Below are positions 1-11,953 of a DNA stretch of 64,000 nt, one piece after another (within the stretch, counting starts at the first letter, position 1; the number at the start of each line of letters is the position of its first letter). The DNA comes from Gnetum montanum (taxonomy: Eukaryota; Streptophyta; Gnetopsida; Gnetales; Gnetaceae): contig MNCI01002152.1 of assembly GCA_015680685.1 (NCBI GenBank), forward strand, positions 372,498-436,497, read 5' to 3'. The position numbers were made by a program, and so were the translations under genes. The notes below the pieces were generated by a model that saw only the letters and a program-made list of their open reading frames with translations, made no database searches and was not told the DNA's origin.

Positions 1-330
1 AGTTGCATAGTTCAGGGTGTGTCCGGTAAGTGGGAACGGATGCTGACGCTAGTTAATTTAGACTTAGGACATTAGTTAGAGTTAGTTAGTTTCTCAACCC
101 TTTTCACTGATAGCATAGAAGATAAACCAAAAAATACCAAAAAAATCACATACCTTAGACTTGCTTAACCATACACCGTGACACTTACAAGCAAGCCTGG
201 GAAGACAACGGATGATTAACCCCAAGTGTTTCTTGTGGTGTTAAGGCATTTAATCTGCGGAGTTCGACCGGATCACGCGTGCACGCTCGTATTCGTATGG
301 TTGAGTGTAGGGGTACCTCACCACTCATCA
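1..330 (+). mobile_element. 3' end of an Athila-like LTR (copy A), cut by the window edge
   Basis: The last ~330 bases of an LTR of the same family as B, E, F and G. The end (GGTTGAGTGTAGGGGTACC followed by CCACTCATCA) matches the LTR ends at 7569, 12927, 48643, 54904 and 58849. No primer-binding site follows position 330, unlike those copies with an interior to the right, so this is a 3' LTR or solo LTR whose body lies left of the window. Confidence 0.85.
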
Positions 331-744
331 TAAAGAAACTCCTTTTAGGTTACCATTGGAAAAAAATGTGAACCATGCTTGAATATAGACTACTTCTAAT
401 AATTTCATGATTCCTTAAACTAGTTTCACCATGTGACTAAGAAGGCATGTGACCCATGCTTGAAGGTACATCTCTTATGGGATTAGTATTGGCTATGAGA
501 CTAGAAATGCACGTAATCTATGCTAAAAAGTGATCTTTGAACTAATGTCCAAGGTCCACCACTTGAACACCAATGATTAATTAAGTATTTCTAATAACAT
601 TAACAAAACTTTCACATTTTTTCTTCATTGAGTTGTTTTATTTTGATATGGTGGCTAGTTGGTCTCATGATGATGGACCTTGGATGATGCAATGTGATGT
701 CACAGGTAGTGGTTGGACTTTGTTTGATATTCCAATAGATAGAT
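331..744. other. unassigned AT-rich stretch, no gene seen
   Basis: No coding similarity or repeat relationship to the rest of the window was recognised. It lies between the end of LTR A and a C-family LTR fragment and is probably flanking DNA of A or part of an older element. Confidence 0.5.
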
Positions 745-1358
745 TGGAGCACCAAAAAAATTTTCATGTTATAGCTAATTTTCATCATGTAGCTTTCACC
801 CCATGGAACCTAAGGTAAAACTTCATTGTAAATGTGAAGGTTGTAACTTGTAGAGGGAAATTTCACATATGTTATACTTTTGGGGCTGAAAAATGCCTCA
901 TAGGTGGTTAAAGCCTCATTCTCCAAGTGAAAAAAAAGTCACCTAGTGTCTATATTTAGGCTTGGGGGAGGGTTAAAAATGTCTGTTGGAGTATTAAAAA
1001 AGATAATTTGATGGATTTTATGGGGGATATACACTTTTCTACACTAGAAGTACATGCAAAGGATAAATCTCACCTAGCCCCAGCATGGAATGATGGAGGT
1101 TTTAGAAACTTTCCCCCTTTAGCATGGAGACCACATGAATAGCCTAGAAACCTTCCCCACTTAGTGTGGAAGGTTCCCCCTAGCATGGAGTCTTCATCCC
1201 CAACATTGAAAATTGCATCCCCCAACGTGGAAGCCACAATAGCTAGATTTTAGCACTTCATGCACTTCAACATTGACTAGCCACTTCAGCAAGCATGATG
1301 GAGAGCTAAAGATGGAAGGTTCATCTCTAGTATGAAATTTGTGCCTCAGTTACTATTT
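745..1358 (+). mobile_element. C-family LTR, 5' part, truncated
   Basis: Matches the start of the plus-strand C LTR at about 46720-47340 and, as reverse complement, the minus copies at 1745-3435 and 3832-5393. Shared landmarks are the CACCAAAAAA block, the TTTTCATCATGTAGCTTTCA block, and a run of short units ending in CATGGA or GTGGAA (1085-1240). The first bases of the LTR are missing and the right part is replaced by other sequence after about 1358. Confidence 0.7.
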
Positions 1359-1744
1359 TTCCCTCAATCTTTGGAAGTGAGATTTTCCCCCATCTTTCCA
1401 AGCAGAGAAAGTTGGCAGCTTGCTAAAATCAATTTTAGTGGAGAAATATTAATATTCCACTTTGATTTTTCAACCTTTTCCCCTTGTCAACATTGGGTTA
1501 GGAGGTGTAAGATTTCCATCATCTCACCCTCCTTCCCCCATACCATACGTAGCATATAAGCAGTTGGGAAGCCCAACGTGGAAGAGGCTTAACACCAACC
1601 TCTTTGAAATGAACATTACAAATTGAAAGCCTTTTCCCATATTTTTGTAGCCAAAAATCCTAAAGGATCAACGCTACCCCTTCCCCCTTGTGACTAAAAC
1701 TACAACATGGAAGTTGTAGGTGGTTGGATGGTAACTATTATGAT
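1359..1744 (+). repeat. dispersed repeat H, copy 1
   Basis: Its first ~260 bases resemble 5530-5757: both have the mCCCCCATyTTTCCAAGC block, the TAAAATCAATTTT block and end near GGAyGAGGCTTrAyACCAA. It is probably a fragment of another LTR, because copy 2 lies directly before gag-like sequence. No reading frame is supported. Confidence 0.5.
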
Positions 1745-3435
1745 CAAAAGCTTTGATTTCTAGAATGAGAAAAACCAAGGATCCTTGGTGCAAGCAGTTC
1801 CTCAACCCAAAATTCCTAGGGCCTTTATGATAAAAATGGGATTTGGGGCATCTTGGCTAGTATTGTAGATCAACCATGGACTTAGGAGATGTAAAATGTG
1901 GAAATATAAATAGATTTGAATAGTGCATAGATAATAAATTTAATTTTATTGAACACAAAACTCAAAACTTAAAACTTTATTGAGAAAAGAGTAAAGAATA
2001 AGTTAGAGAAATGTGTATAAATGGTGCTTGGATGAGCAAAAATGGCATTCACTTATGCAATAATTCAAAGCAAGTTGAAGCTAAGATGATTTGCTCTATG
2101 ATCTAGGTGCTAAGCCACTATTGATGTTATCAAACCTTCCTTTGCTACTGTAATCTTGGATTAAGCATGGTGGGGGGGTGTTTGGTTTGTGGATGGGTGG
2201 GGTGGAAAGGTGGGATATTCAGATGCCAAGTTGCTCCACACTAGGTTTGGAATACCAAGGTGTAGTGTTAACACCCAAAATTCACCAAATCTCAAGGCCT
2301 GACTACTTCCATGCTAGGATTTAAGAGAATGCAAGTATGGAAACTTGCAATTGCTCTTGATTACATGAAAATTCCCCAAGTTTGGAATTGTGTATGAAAA
2401 TTGATTGAGAATTATTTGAACAAAAATGATTGAATTTCTAAAAATTGTAGAACCAGGAACCTCTCAATGGTTTTGGAGGCTAGATTTTATAGGGTCTTTG
2501 GGCCATAAATGGGGCTAAAAATTGGCTATGATTGGGCTACAAATTTGATGTAATTTTGCTACAAATTGGCTACCAAATTTAGGTGAAATGGGTGCCCAAG
2601 TTTTGGGGGTTACTAAACATAGTAAGTTCCTTTCCCCATGGCCATTCCATTTACTAAAAATAGTAGCTAGGGTGCCCCTTACATGCTAAAGATGAATGTT
2701 CCATGTTGAGCTCTCCACCATGCTTGTTGAAGTGGCTGGTCAACATTGAAGTTCATGAATTAATGAACTTTGCTTATTGTGGCTTCCATGCTAGGGGATT
2801 GAATTTTTTGTGTTGGGGGAAAACTTTCTAAGTTGTGGAGAAAGTTTCCATATTGTAGGGTAAGGAGGGGGGGTGTTGGGTTGGTGTGGATGGGCAGGGT
2901 TGTGGGTGTGTGTGTGGGGGAAGCTTTCACATTGGGGGGAAACTTTCTAGGTTGAGGGAAAAATTTTCTAGGTTGGGTGAAAGTTTCCAAGCCATGCATT
3001 TGGTCTCTACATTAAAGGGGGAAAGGTTTTCAAACCCCTCATCCTTCCACACTAGGAGTAGGTGAGATCTACCCTCCTTCATGTGTTTCCACTGTAGAAA
3101 AATGCATAGCCCCCTAAAACCCATAAGATTACCTTTTTTGGCATTTCAAAAGGCATTTTTAACCCTTCCAAGCTTGAATATAACACTAGGTGACTTTTTT
3201 TACCCGGGGAATGAGGCTTTGGCCACTTATGAGGCTTTTTTTAGCCCCAAAAGTATAAAGTATGTGAAATTGCCCATTGTGGATTACAATTTTTACATTT
3301 ATAATAAAATCTTACCTTAGGTTTCATAGGATGGAAGCTACATGATGGAGATTGGTTATAACATGCAAAATTTTTTGGTGTTTCAAAGACCTTTCTTTGT
3401 TGGTGCTTAAAGGATTAACCCAAGAGCCATCAACA
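1745..3435 (-). mobile_element. C-family LTR, minus strand (3' LTR of a collapsed copy)
   Basis: A near-full-length C LTR read on the minus strand. Its 5' end is at 3435 (TGTTGATGGC on the minus strand), corresponding to TGTTGGTGCC at 46670. A TATA-like CCTATAAAATC lies at 2483-2493 (minus). The U3 part at 2750-3060 is a G-rich minisatellite of about 20-25 bp built from variants of GGGGAAACTTTC and CTAGGTTGGG. The right flank, 3436-3831, resembles the pre-LTR end of the plus copy (46480-46669), so this is the 3' LTR. Confidence 0.75.
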
Positions 3436-3831
3436 AAGAATACAAAACACCTCTACATATTATAATGCAATAATGCATATAGGCCATATAAGAATTAGGC
3501 TATCCAAATCACCAATTGTTGCTAGTTTAAGGTCGTCGCAAGCCATGGTACCAATTTAAGGCCTTGGCAAGCTGTGTTGCTAGTTTAAGGTCATAGTATA
3601 TTGTAGTGCTAGGTTTAGGCCTTAGCGGGTCATAGTGCCAATTTTAGGCCTTAGCGGGCCATGATGCCAATTTTAGGCCTTAGCAGGCCATAAAACATAA
3701 GTAAAAATAAAGAAAGGTTGTAACAAATAAGTAACAATGTAAATAAATTTAAGCTGTGTGCATATAAAATAACAAAGATATAATAAATTTCAAAATAAAA
3801 AAGGTCCTCCTTCTAGCACCAATAAAAATAG
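3436..3831 (-). repeat. collapsed interior of the minus C copy, with ~31-bp tandem units
   Basis: Only about 400 bases separate the two minus-strand C LTRs. Positions 3520-3690 contain about six units of ~31 bp (variants of TTTTAGGCCTTAGCGGGCCA), which in reverse complement resemble the TTAAACTAGCAA units after the integrase at 46480-46610. The rest of the interior is gone, consistent with a large internal deletion. Confidence 0.65.
3803..3821 (-). promoter_or_regulatory. candidate primer-binding site of the minus C copy
   Basis: On the minus strand the sequence begins TGGTGCTAGAAGGAGG, starts with TGG as reverse-transcription primer sites do, and lies about ten bases inside the probable LTR end. 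The matching tRNA was not identified, so the call rests on position and form. Confidence 0.45.
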
Positions 3832-5393
3832 TGGCAATCGAAAACCTCAATTGCTAGAAAGAGAAAAACCAAGGATCTTTAGTGCAAGAAGTTCCTCAAC
3901 CCTAAATTCCTAGGGCCTTCATGATAAAAATGGGATTCAAGGTACCTTGGCTAGTCCAATAGATCAACTAGGGACTTAGGAGAAATAAAATTTGGAAATA
4001 TAAATAGATTTGAATAGTGCACCAATAATAAATTTAATTTTATTGAATAAAAAACTCAAAACTCAAAACTGTGTTAAGAAAAGAATAAAGAATAAGTTGG
4101 ATAAATATGTACAAATGGTGCCTAGATGAGCAAAATGGGGTTCACTTTGTGATCCAAGTGCTAAGTCACTCTTGATGTTATCAAACCTTCCTTTTCCACT
4201 ACAACCTTGGATCTACCAATTGGGTCATTGTTGGAGGCTGAGAAAGGTGGAGTATTTGGATGCCAAGTTCCTCTAAGCTAGGTTCGAGATCAAAAGTGCA
4301 ATGTTACAACCAAAATCCACCAAATCTCAAGGCCTCACTGCTTCCACACAGAGGTTCAAGAGAATGCAAGTATGGGAACTTCCAAGAGCTCTTGAGTGCT
4401 TGAAAATGCCCCAAGTGTGGAATTCTGTGTGTATGCAAATTACTTGAGAATTAATTGAACAAAAATGTTTAACTTGCTAAAAAATTTCAGAACTAGGAAC
4501 TTCTCAATGGTGTTGAAGGCTAGCTTTTATAGGGTCTTTGGGTTACAATTGGGGTTGCAAATTGGCTATGATTGGCTACAAATTAGCTATAAATTTTATT
4601 TAATTTTGCTACAAATTGGCTGCGAATTTGATGTAAATTTGCTACAAATTGGCTGCCAGATTTAGGTGAAATGGGCACTGAAATTTGGGGGGTTACTAAA
4701 CATAGTAAGTGCTTTCCCCATGGCTATTTTGTTTACTAAAAATAGTAACAGGGGAATCCCTTCTATGCTGAAGATGAATGTTCTATGCAAAGCTTTCCAC
4801 CATGCTTGTTGAAGTGGTTAGTCAATGTTGAAGTGCATGAATTAATGAACTTTGCTTCTTGTGGCTTCCACATTGGGGGATTGAATTTTCCATGTTGGGG
4901 ATAAACTTTCCAAGCTGGGGGGAAAGTTTCCATTTTGGGGAAAAACTTTCCAAGACATGGGAAAAGTTTTTAATGCTAGGTGGGGGGGGGGAGGTTGAGA
5001 AGGAAAGTTTCCAAGTCATGCATTTGGTCTCCACATTGAAGGGAAGAGTTTTCAAATCCTCCATCCTTTCATGCTAGGAATAGGTGAGATCTACGCTCCT
5101 TCATGTGTTTCTAGTATAGAAAAATGCATACCCCTACATAAAACCCATTAAATTACATTTTTTGGCATTCCAAAAGGCATTATTAATCTTCCCAAGCCTA
5201 AATATAGACACTAGGTGACTCTTTTCTTTGGCCACTTATGAGGCATTTTTCAGCCCCAAAAGTATAAAGTATGTGAAATTGCCCATTATGGATTACAATT
5301 TTCACATTTACAATGAAATATAGCCTTGGGTTTCATGGGATGGAAGCTACATGATGGAGATTGGTTATAACATGCAAAATTTTGTGGTGTTGT
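3832..5393 (-). mobile_element. C-family LTR, minus strand (5' LTR, truncated)
   Basis: Second minus-strand C LTR, collinear with 1745-3435. It has a TATA-like CCTATAAAAGC at 4523-4533 (minus), a promoter-proximal repeat of CCAATTTGTAGC-like units at 4545-4660, and the G-rich minisatellite at 4860-5040. The outermost ~45 bases (TGTTGATGGC and following) are missing at the right end, so the LTR is truncated near 5393. Confidence 0.75.
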
Positions 5394-5757
5394 AGTAACT
5401 TTTCATAGCACTTGCTATGAATTTTTCTTTCAGGGATAGCATTGAAGCATTTTCATCCTTTTTCTTTTTGCTACCAATTTTTTTTTAGTTTCTAAAGTGG
5501 GTGGTGCAACCCTTCTATAAATTACCAAACTTCTGAATGTTGGCTTTCCCCCATTTTTCCAAGCTAAAAGAATTGGCATCCTATTAAAATCAATTTTCAA
5601 TAGAAAAACCCAAATTTCCACTTTGGTTTTTAGTCTTTTCCCTCATCAACATTGAGTTAGAACATGTGATATTTTCATTATCTCACCCCTCCTTTTTCCC
5701 TTATCATACCCAACATATAGGTAGTTGGGGGATCAACCTGGATGAGGCTTGATACCA
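5394..5757 (+). repeat. dispersed repeat H, copy 2
   Basis: Resembles 1359-1620. It ends at GAGGCTTGATACCAATG, immediately before gag-like sequence, so it may be the 3' part of an LTR followed by a decayed primer-binding site. No gene seen. Confidence 0.45.
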
Positions 5758-6571
5758 ATGTTTCCAACTTTCCATTCTTGGTAAGGAGGTGACCCCTCTT
5801 ATCCCCTACTTAATAATTATAGTAAATACCTCATTCATTGGAATTCACTTCAATTTTACCATTTACATCCTACTTTAAGCCATTCTCAACACTATAGTCA
5901 TGTCCTTCCAATAGTCCACCAAATTACCCTTCACCCTCACTAGTGAAGATCCTAGCTAACAAGCCATGAGGATCTATGATCCTAAAGACCCTACCATCAT
6001 TGAATGTAGGTGATCTTTGTGGGTTAGAGGGGAAATTCCTAATTGTGCTAAAATATAGGTAGTCATGCTAATTCCACATATGGAAGTAGAGACCAAGAGG
6101 TAGTTTGAGCTCACACAAGAGTGGGAAGGAGTACATCGCTTTCTAGTATGACCAAATTTTACTTAATGACATCTATACTAACAACCTAGCCCAATTGATT
6201 ACCAAGGAAGAGGAAGATGATAAGCATAGCTTTGAGAAGAAATGGGAAAAGGAAGATGAATTTAAGGTAGAATCTAAGCCTAAAAACATCCTGGAAGGAT
6301 TTTTTTAACAAACATCACTTAAAGTCATAACAGCTTCCTCGGATGCTTTTTTTTTTCTCCATGGGCATGGTGCCACCATCTTCCACTCATTCCTACCCTA
6401 CTATGGTGGATTCCATGCTAGTTATAACCACATATCAAACTCAACCAATGATACAAATAACAAACTATAACACATCAATGATATTTACAACATAGTCTCA
6501 ATACATAAAATCATCAATGGTGGTTTTTACCACCACAAATTTGTTAACTACTCACATGGGATACACCATGG
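5758..6571 (+). pseudogene. host-element gag, N-terminal part, broken by element B
   Basis: Sense-strand coding remnant leading into the gag that resumes at 12928. An acidic, Lys/Glu-rich stretch (6195-6290) is followed by a low-complexity Thr/Ser/Pro-type stretch (6390-6560). Several stops and frameshifts interrupt it. Element B begins at 6572, and the preceding five bases CATGG are repeated at 12928-12932, so this reading and the one at 12928 were once joined. Assignment to gag is from position before the gag core. Confidence 0.5.
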
Positions 6572-7569
6572 TGATGAATCATGGTTTGTAAGGTGTTGGT
6601 GTCGGGCCCTTGTTAACTAGGTGCTGATATCGGACCCTTGTTATCGAACCCCTATTAAGCAAGTCTTGTTATTGGACCTCGGATATCTAATGAGTCCCAA
6701 TATCGGACCCCTGATATCGCACCTGCGATATTGCGTACGTGATATCGTAGCCTGACAAGCGATATCACATACACAATATCGCGGTTCTTGTGTGAGCCTA
6801 TAAATACACAATGGGGCACACGATAAAGAGTAGTTAGTCTTTCAATAGTAATTTTAGTGTTAGAGTAGAGTCTTTTTGTCATTTTTTCCTCTCAACACTT
6901 TTCTCCCAGTGCATGCCCATAGTGTGATGATTGTAATTGTACGAAACCTTTATTTTAGTGTGATGTACTTGGACATGCACATGACCAAAAATAAAGATCA
7001 AGATTACTTCATCATTGTAGCATTCACTTAGTTTAATTATTTAATTGTTATTGTTATTTATTACTTTTGTAGTTAATATCTCTTCACCCTGAACTCCTTA
7101 AATGTGAAATGAGTACGACTTAATCACGAGCATTTAAGTGTGACTACTTGGTATCCTAGTAGCGTACCTAGGCCATGCACTTGGTAATCCCAATGGTAGT
7201 CATGCATGAGGTCCAAGATGTGTATGGATGATTAAGGAATGGATGCTCATTGCACTTAGGCTAGCTTAAATTCTCTCTCCCTATCTCCTATTAGTTTAGA
7301 TTCTCTCTCCCTTTTCCTCTTAGCTTAATTAAAGATATTTTCCATTGCCTCTAGGAGTAGCACTAGGTTAGAAACCACATCATACACCTCACTCTAGATG
7401 AAACCATACGTGACAAAGAAAATACTAGTCTAGGTGGGAAGATAGTGAACTACGATCAATGAGTAACTATCTAGATACCACAACTAGCCCATCTATGGAG
7501 TTCGACCGGATCATGTGTGAAACGCTCGTATTTGTAGGGTTGAGTGTAGGGGTACCTATCCACTCATCA
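6572..7569 (+). repeat. 5' LTR of B
   Basis: Starts TGATGAATCATGG and ends CCACTCATCA. GATATC-type palindromes occupy about 6600-6785, directly upstream of the TATA box CTATAAATA at 6798-6806. Compared with the 3' LTR it has about 50 extra bases of palindromic units just before the TATA box. Confidence 0.92.
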
Positions 7570-7570
7570 T

Positions 7571-7588
7571 TGGTGCCATTTCCAGGGA
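7571..7588 (+). promoter_or_regulatory. primer-binding site of B, tRNA-Asp type
   Basis: TGGTGCCATTTCCAGGGA lies one base after the 5' LTR. It is a decayed form of TGGCGCCGTTGCCGGGGA, the complement of the plant tRNA-Asp 3' end used by many Athila/Tat elements. Three of the four differences are C-to-T or G-to-A changes. Confidence 0.85.
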
Positions 7589-7698
7589 TGGTGCTAGTTA
7601 TTTAGATTAGTTGCATCATACAATATTGTTGTAACAAGTATTAGTGATATATCTTTCAGAAAGAATAATTGCAATAAATCACACACAATTTTACAACC

Positions 7699-9970
7699 AT
7701 GTCTCTTTCACAAGATAATGATAACGCAAAATCTAGTGAGGCAATTCATTGTAGAACCAATAAAGAAGTTTGAATTACTCAATCTTATGCAGGAGTTTTA
7801 TATGTTTATAGAAACCCCAATAATACTCAAGGAATTTTGTCATCCAACTCAGACATCCCTAGTGAAGATGGGGGACCCCAGGGAACGAGGGGGCCCATAA
7901 GGCCTAGGACCTTCTTAGTAGTTAACAAGGATTTATCCAAGGGTGATTGGGAGACCTACAAAATTCATGGTGAGTCTTCCAGTTCTTCCTCTTCCTCTAC
8001 TCCTTCAACATCAAGTCATGACATAGATGATCATCTCTCTAGGGGTTGGCGTAGAAATAGAAATTGAACCCATGGGCAAACTCAGGAATGCCAACATGAA
8101 CAAAGACAACATCATTCCAACTCACAAACTCATAACCTACTTAGTGATGATGAACCCTTGCTACCACTAAGAGCCTAATGCATATACAAGAAGCTATTCA
8201 AATATCCCGTAGGCATCGTAGGAAAAGTTGTCTACCCAGGCTTGATTTAAACAACTTTTCAAAGTTTTTAGGAGGCTATGATTTAAATCTGAAACATCAT
8301 TTACAAGCCTTCTACAATGCTTGTCCATGGAACAATATTGATAATGGGTGGAAAAAACTTAAGCTCTTTCCTTTGACACTCTTTGGCCAAGAAAAAGTAT
8401 GGTACAGGTCCTTAAAACCAAAATCAATTTGACGTTGGCCAACAATGGTAGAGCTCTTCAACGAATAATATCAAACCTATGCAAGAGTGTCAACCTTGAG
8501 GAAACAAATCCAAAAGTGGAAAAAAGCACAACATGAACCCTTGGACATGGCCTTAGAAATATATTATGCATTGTTAAACAACTTCTGAGGCCATGATTTC
8601 TCCGAGGAGAGGCTAATGTACAACATTATTGATGGGCTTTGTAATGAAACAAGAGAGACCTTAGGGATGTATGCCTAAGGTCAACTATATGAGCTACAAA
8701 CCCATAAAATCCAAGAGCTTATTAAGCAGGTAGCAAAAGAAGAAGGAGAAATGGCTAGATGGGAGAATGTTGAAAAATCTCAACGGGACCAAAATATTAC
8801 ATCAAAAAAGGTCCATAATCTAAAAGAGGATAAATCAACTCACCTCAAGGAGGTGGAATCATCTTTTTCAACACTACAATCATTAAATGAAATTAAGGCA
8901 AAGATCAATAAGATGATGGAATGGATGCATAAAAAATGTGGAGAATATACCAACATTATTGGAGGTAGAGTTATGATGAACCAAGAAATAGGACAAAACA
9001 TCTTTAGACAATCAAAAAGAAGGGTTTAAGACAATAAGAACTCAACTATTAACCATATGTATCAATGCAACATTTGCCTATATGATCACCCAAAGGGTCA
9101 ATGACCAATCTTGTCACATTTACATGAGTATTGGGAAATAATTTTACATCTAGAGTTTGTACGAAAATACTGTGTTCAATCATAGTGGCAACAATCCTAG
9201 TTGTGGGGGAGTACACCCTCAAATTGGTCATACCCTTCATACCATCCGAACCCAAGTGCTTATCAAGTCCAACATCCTATTTCCCCAACTAGGTCAACAT
9301 ATTCTATCTCACCACATTATTATCATTCTCCTAAATACCATCAACCATATCCTTTCCAATAGGACCACCACCTTGGGTACCTTACACTTCTTCTTAATTC
9401 CAACATTCTCATCCTTTACCTCCTCCTACATTGCCACTAGTCGTTCTTGAGGGATTTGCATCATAGCATGAATCCACAAATGTTATTTGTGCTTCTACTA
9501 TCAACAATAGTGGAAATCCTTCACAATATCATAAGTGTCACTTCTTTAGACATGATTGTAGAAAGGGACACCACAGTTTAGAAACCACTACATCCACCAA
9601 CTCAAACTAAGTCTAACACTGTGGTGCATCTTCCTCTTCGAACCCAATGCCTCATGTTACCTTATCAGGGCCATCACTCAATAATCCAAAAATCATGCAG
9701 CCTAATGAATATAGCCACATGGGAAGACATGTTGATCTTTTCATACCATCTTACGGTCGCAAGTACCATAGTGGTTCAACTCCTTATAAATTAACCACAT
9801 CTTATAACTTGCCCCACTATGTCAACTCTAATCAAGTGTGTGAACCCTACGGGGGTAAGTATGATCGAGTCCCAATATTTTCAACATGCAAGGATCCTAA
9901 TTCTTAATTTATTAATCCTATCCATGCTAAACTATTTAGTTATGGGGGATACCCCCCCCCCCCCCCAATT
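7699..9970 (+). pseudogene. gag: gag of B, degenerate
   Basis: The start ATG at 7699 matches the gag start of F at 58991. Order: Ser-rich N-terminus (to about 8065), retrotransposon gag domain (about 8180-8690, with WYRSLKP and a YQTYARVSTLRKQIQ block), Lys/Glu-rich linker, then a zinc-knuckle-like CNICLYDHPKGQ near 9065 whose last cysteine is a stop. A proline- and Tyr/Gly-rich tail follows. In-frame stops occur (for example after KPKSI at 8431) and a frame change lies near 8070-8180. Gag would form the capsid packaging the RNA; this copy cannot make a full protein. A 15-base C run at 9952-9966 disrupts the tail where F has an intact palindrome. Confidence 0.8.
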
Positions 9971-10564
9971 CTAATAACAAGTAGGATTAATAAATATTTT
10001 TCATTTTATTTAATTTTAAATTTTTTATTTTTTAGTTTTTCACTTTTCAATTTATTGTTTGATCTTTTTTCCTTTTTTTTCTTTTTATCCTTTTACCTTT
10101 TTATGATTAATCTCATCTACAAATAAAATACGCATGTGACTCGTTGGTTGAGGTGTTGTTCTATGCTATCAAGTCTCGGGTAGCTAATTATTTGGACAAT
10201 GAGCCCATCACATCCATCCATCCATTCTATCAATAAGAGGTTCTACCCTAGGTACAATGATATTCCTAATCATCAAAAGTTAAAGTAATCATATGTTCAT
10301 TATACCCAGAGTGAAGAAGGATGGACCAAGAGTGAATGGTTAGGGTGTGACATCAAGGGGACTTATGGGTTCTCTTTGGTGACATCTGTAGGAATTATCA
10401 TGGAACTTGTTTTTACTAAGATCCTTGTAGATCTAACAAAAAATGGAAGTAAGAGTAATCAAAAGGCACTCAACCAAAAAAAATAATGCTATTCTAGGGG
10501 GTTCCACTGGAAAGACATGCATCCATGCCTGAAGGTTGGCAGCTTCTCTAGATTAAGTAATACT

Positions 10565-10753
10565 TCAAAAAAAAAAAGAGTGCCACAAAGAAAAATCACT
10601 CCTCCCCTGTATGAAATGCCAAGTGATCGTATGACTTGTCATCATGGTGCTCTTATTGTTGTCTAGCATTGGGAAAAAATAATGTGATGTCACTGATAAG
10701 AGGAATGACTTGGTCCTGATTTTTGAATAACAGGTTAATGACACATTAGTCAT
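10565..10753 (-). other. small antisense reading frame in B, resembling one in F
   Basis: A 62-codon frame opposite to the element. Its N-terminus (M-N-V-S-L-T-C, then SKIRTKS) and the ITWHFIQGRSDF block match the frame at 61557-61772 in F. The two elements are related at DNA level here, so the match alone does not prove coding. Function unknown. Confidence 0.3.
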
Positions 10754-10940
10754 GCCCTACACTAAGGATTCATTGTGACCTAGGTCAATTACCTCATATC
10801 CCAATCTTTGCAATCCCTTCTATAATTCGCATCATCTTGTTGTCCATGTAATTGGGACTCATGACTTGTGTAGCGTTGAATTCATAACACATCATGGTGG
10901 TATTTAACATGTGTGCATTTTGTTGCATTGGTGTGGATTA

Positions 10941-11045
10941 CATTTAACCCTTCTAGTGCCTATGGACATTTTAAGGTGTGGTTATGCAAGGGCATTATAG
11001 GTTGGAACTTGCTTTGGGGAGGATCCACTTGCGTGACTTTTGTAA
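10941..11045 (+). other. conserved noncoding block, copy in B
   Basis: About 90-100 bases (TTCTAGTGCC, then GGGCATTATAGG, then TTTGGGGAGGAyCCACTT) shared with 22231-22330 (minus), 53200-53300, 55629-55712 and 61960-62060. It lies in the noncoding zone between gag and the 3' reading frame. Possible pairing of AGGTGTGG near its start with TCCACTT near its end. Confidence 0.6.
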
Positions 11046-11349
11046 TTTGTACTTGTTGCACACCACCACATCATTTCATACCCTTCAAGTACTTCATTGG
11101 TGAATCTATTATTTCCTTTTTCATCATTTTATCAAATTTTCCTCAAAACCATTACATGTTCTTTGATGTGTCACCTAAAAAAATTAGTTCTGACATTAAA
11201 CTTTTAGGGAAACTTCCTTGAAAAAGTTTCTAACTCTAGAATCACACTAAGAAAAGAATTCAACATTTATTAAAGGAAATGAGTAAGGTATGAAATCATT
11301 GAACTTATTTCAATAACCTTACTAACAATTGATCTTTGTGTGATTATAG

Positions 11350-11930
11350 ATGACCCCTAGAAGAGGACAATAAGGAGGACCTTCTTAAGGTGCAACTAAA
11401 TGACTAGGGGAAGGTAGAGGCCAAGGACCTCATGTAGAAAATGTAGAGTAGGAGGCATAATCATTTAGCATCCATCATGGAACTCCTGTTACTACATAAG
11501 CTATCTAAGAAAAAGGAGGAGAGGTCAGGGCCCAAGCCTATGAAAAGGAATGATGGCTATTTGCGACATGACATGTCAAGGCTAATCAAGTGTTCCCATG
11601 TCATGTCCATGGAAAGTGCTGACTACATCAAACATTGGAACATTAGCATGGATGGCTCATAATCCATGGATAGAAGAGGAGAAACTTTAGGCACTTCTTC
11701 AATAGTATCAATCTTAGAAGCTTGGAGTTTAGAATAAAGAAAAGACACCCATGGAGGAGCCATTGCCACCAGGAACTATATGAGTTCCAATAAATTTTAT
11801 AATTCTGTGTTTATGTCCCAATTTTGTTGTGTTCAACTCTCCACTATGGCATGAATAAATTCCTAGTTGGTCAATAATCCCATACCTATCCATTGTGTAA
11901 TCAGTTGGACTCATTCTCATTTTGTTTAAC
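11350..11930 (+). pseudogene. 3' reading frame of B (ORF3-like), degenerate
   Basis: Begins with ATG directly after a splice-acceptor-like TTTGTGTGATTATAG. The start (M-T-P-R-R-G-Q) and a later SFSIH block resemble the frame starting at 62926 (M-A-P-K-R-G-Q), and a third copy begins at 56250. Many stops follow. By position it is the extra 3' ORF seen in Athila/Tat elements. Function not known. Confidence 0.55.
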
Positions 11931-11953
11931 TCAAGGATGAGTTGTTATTCAGT

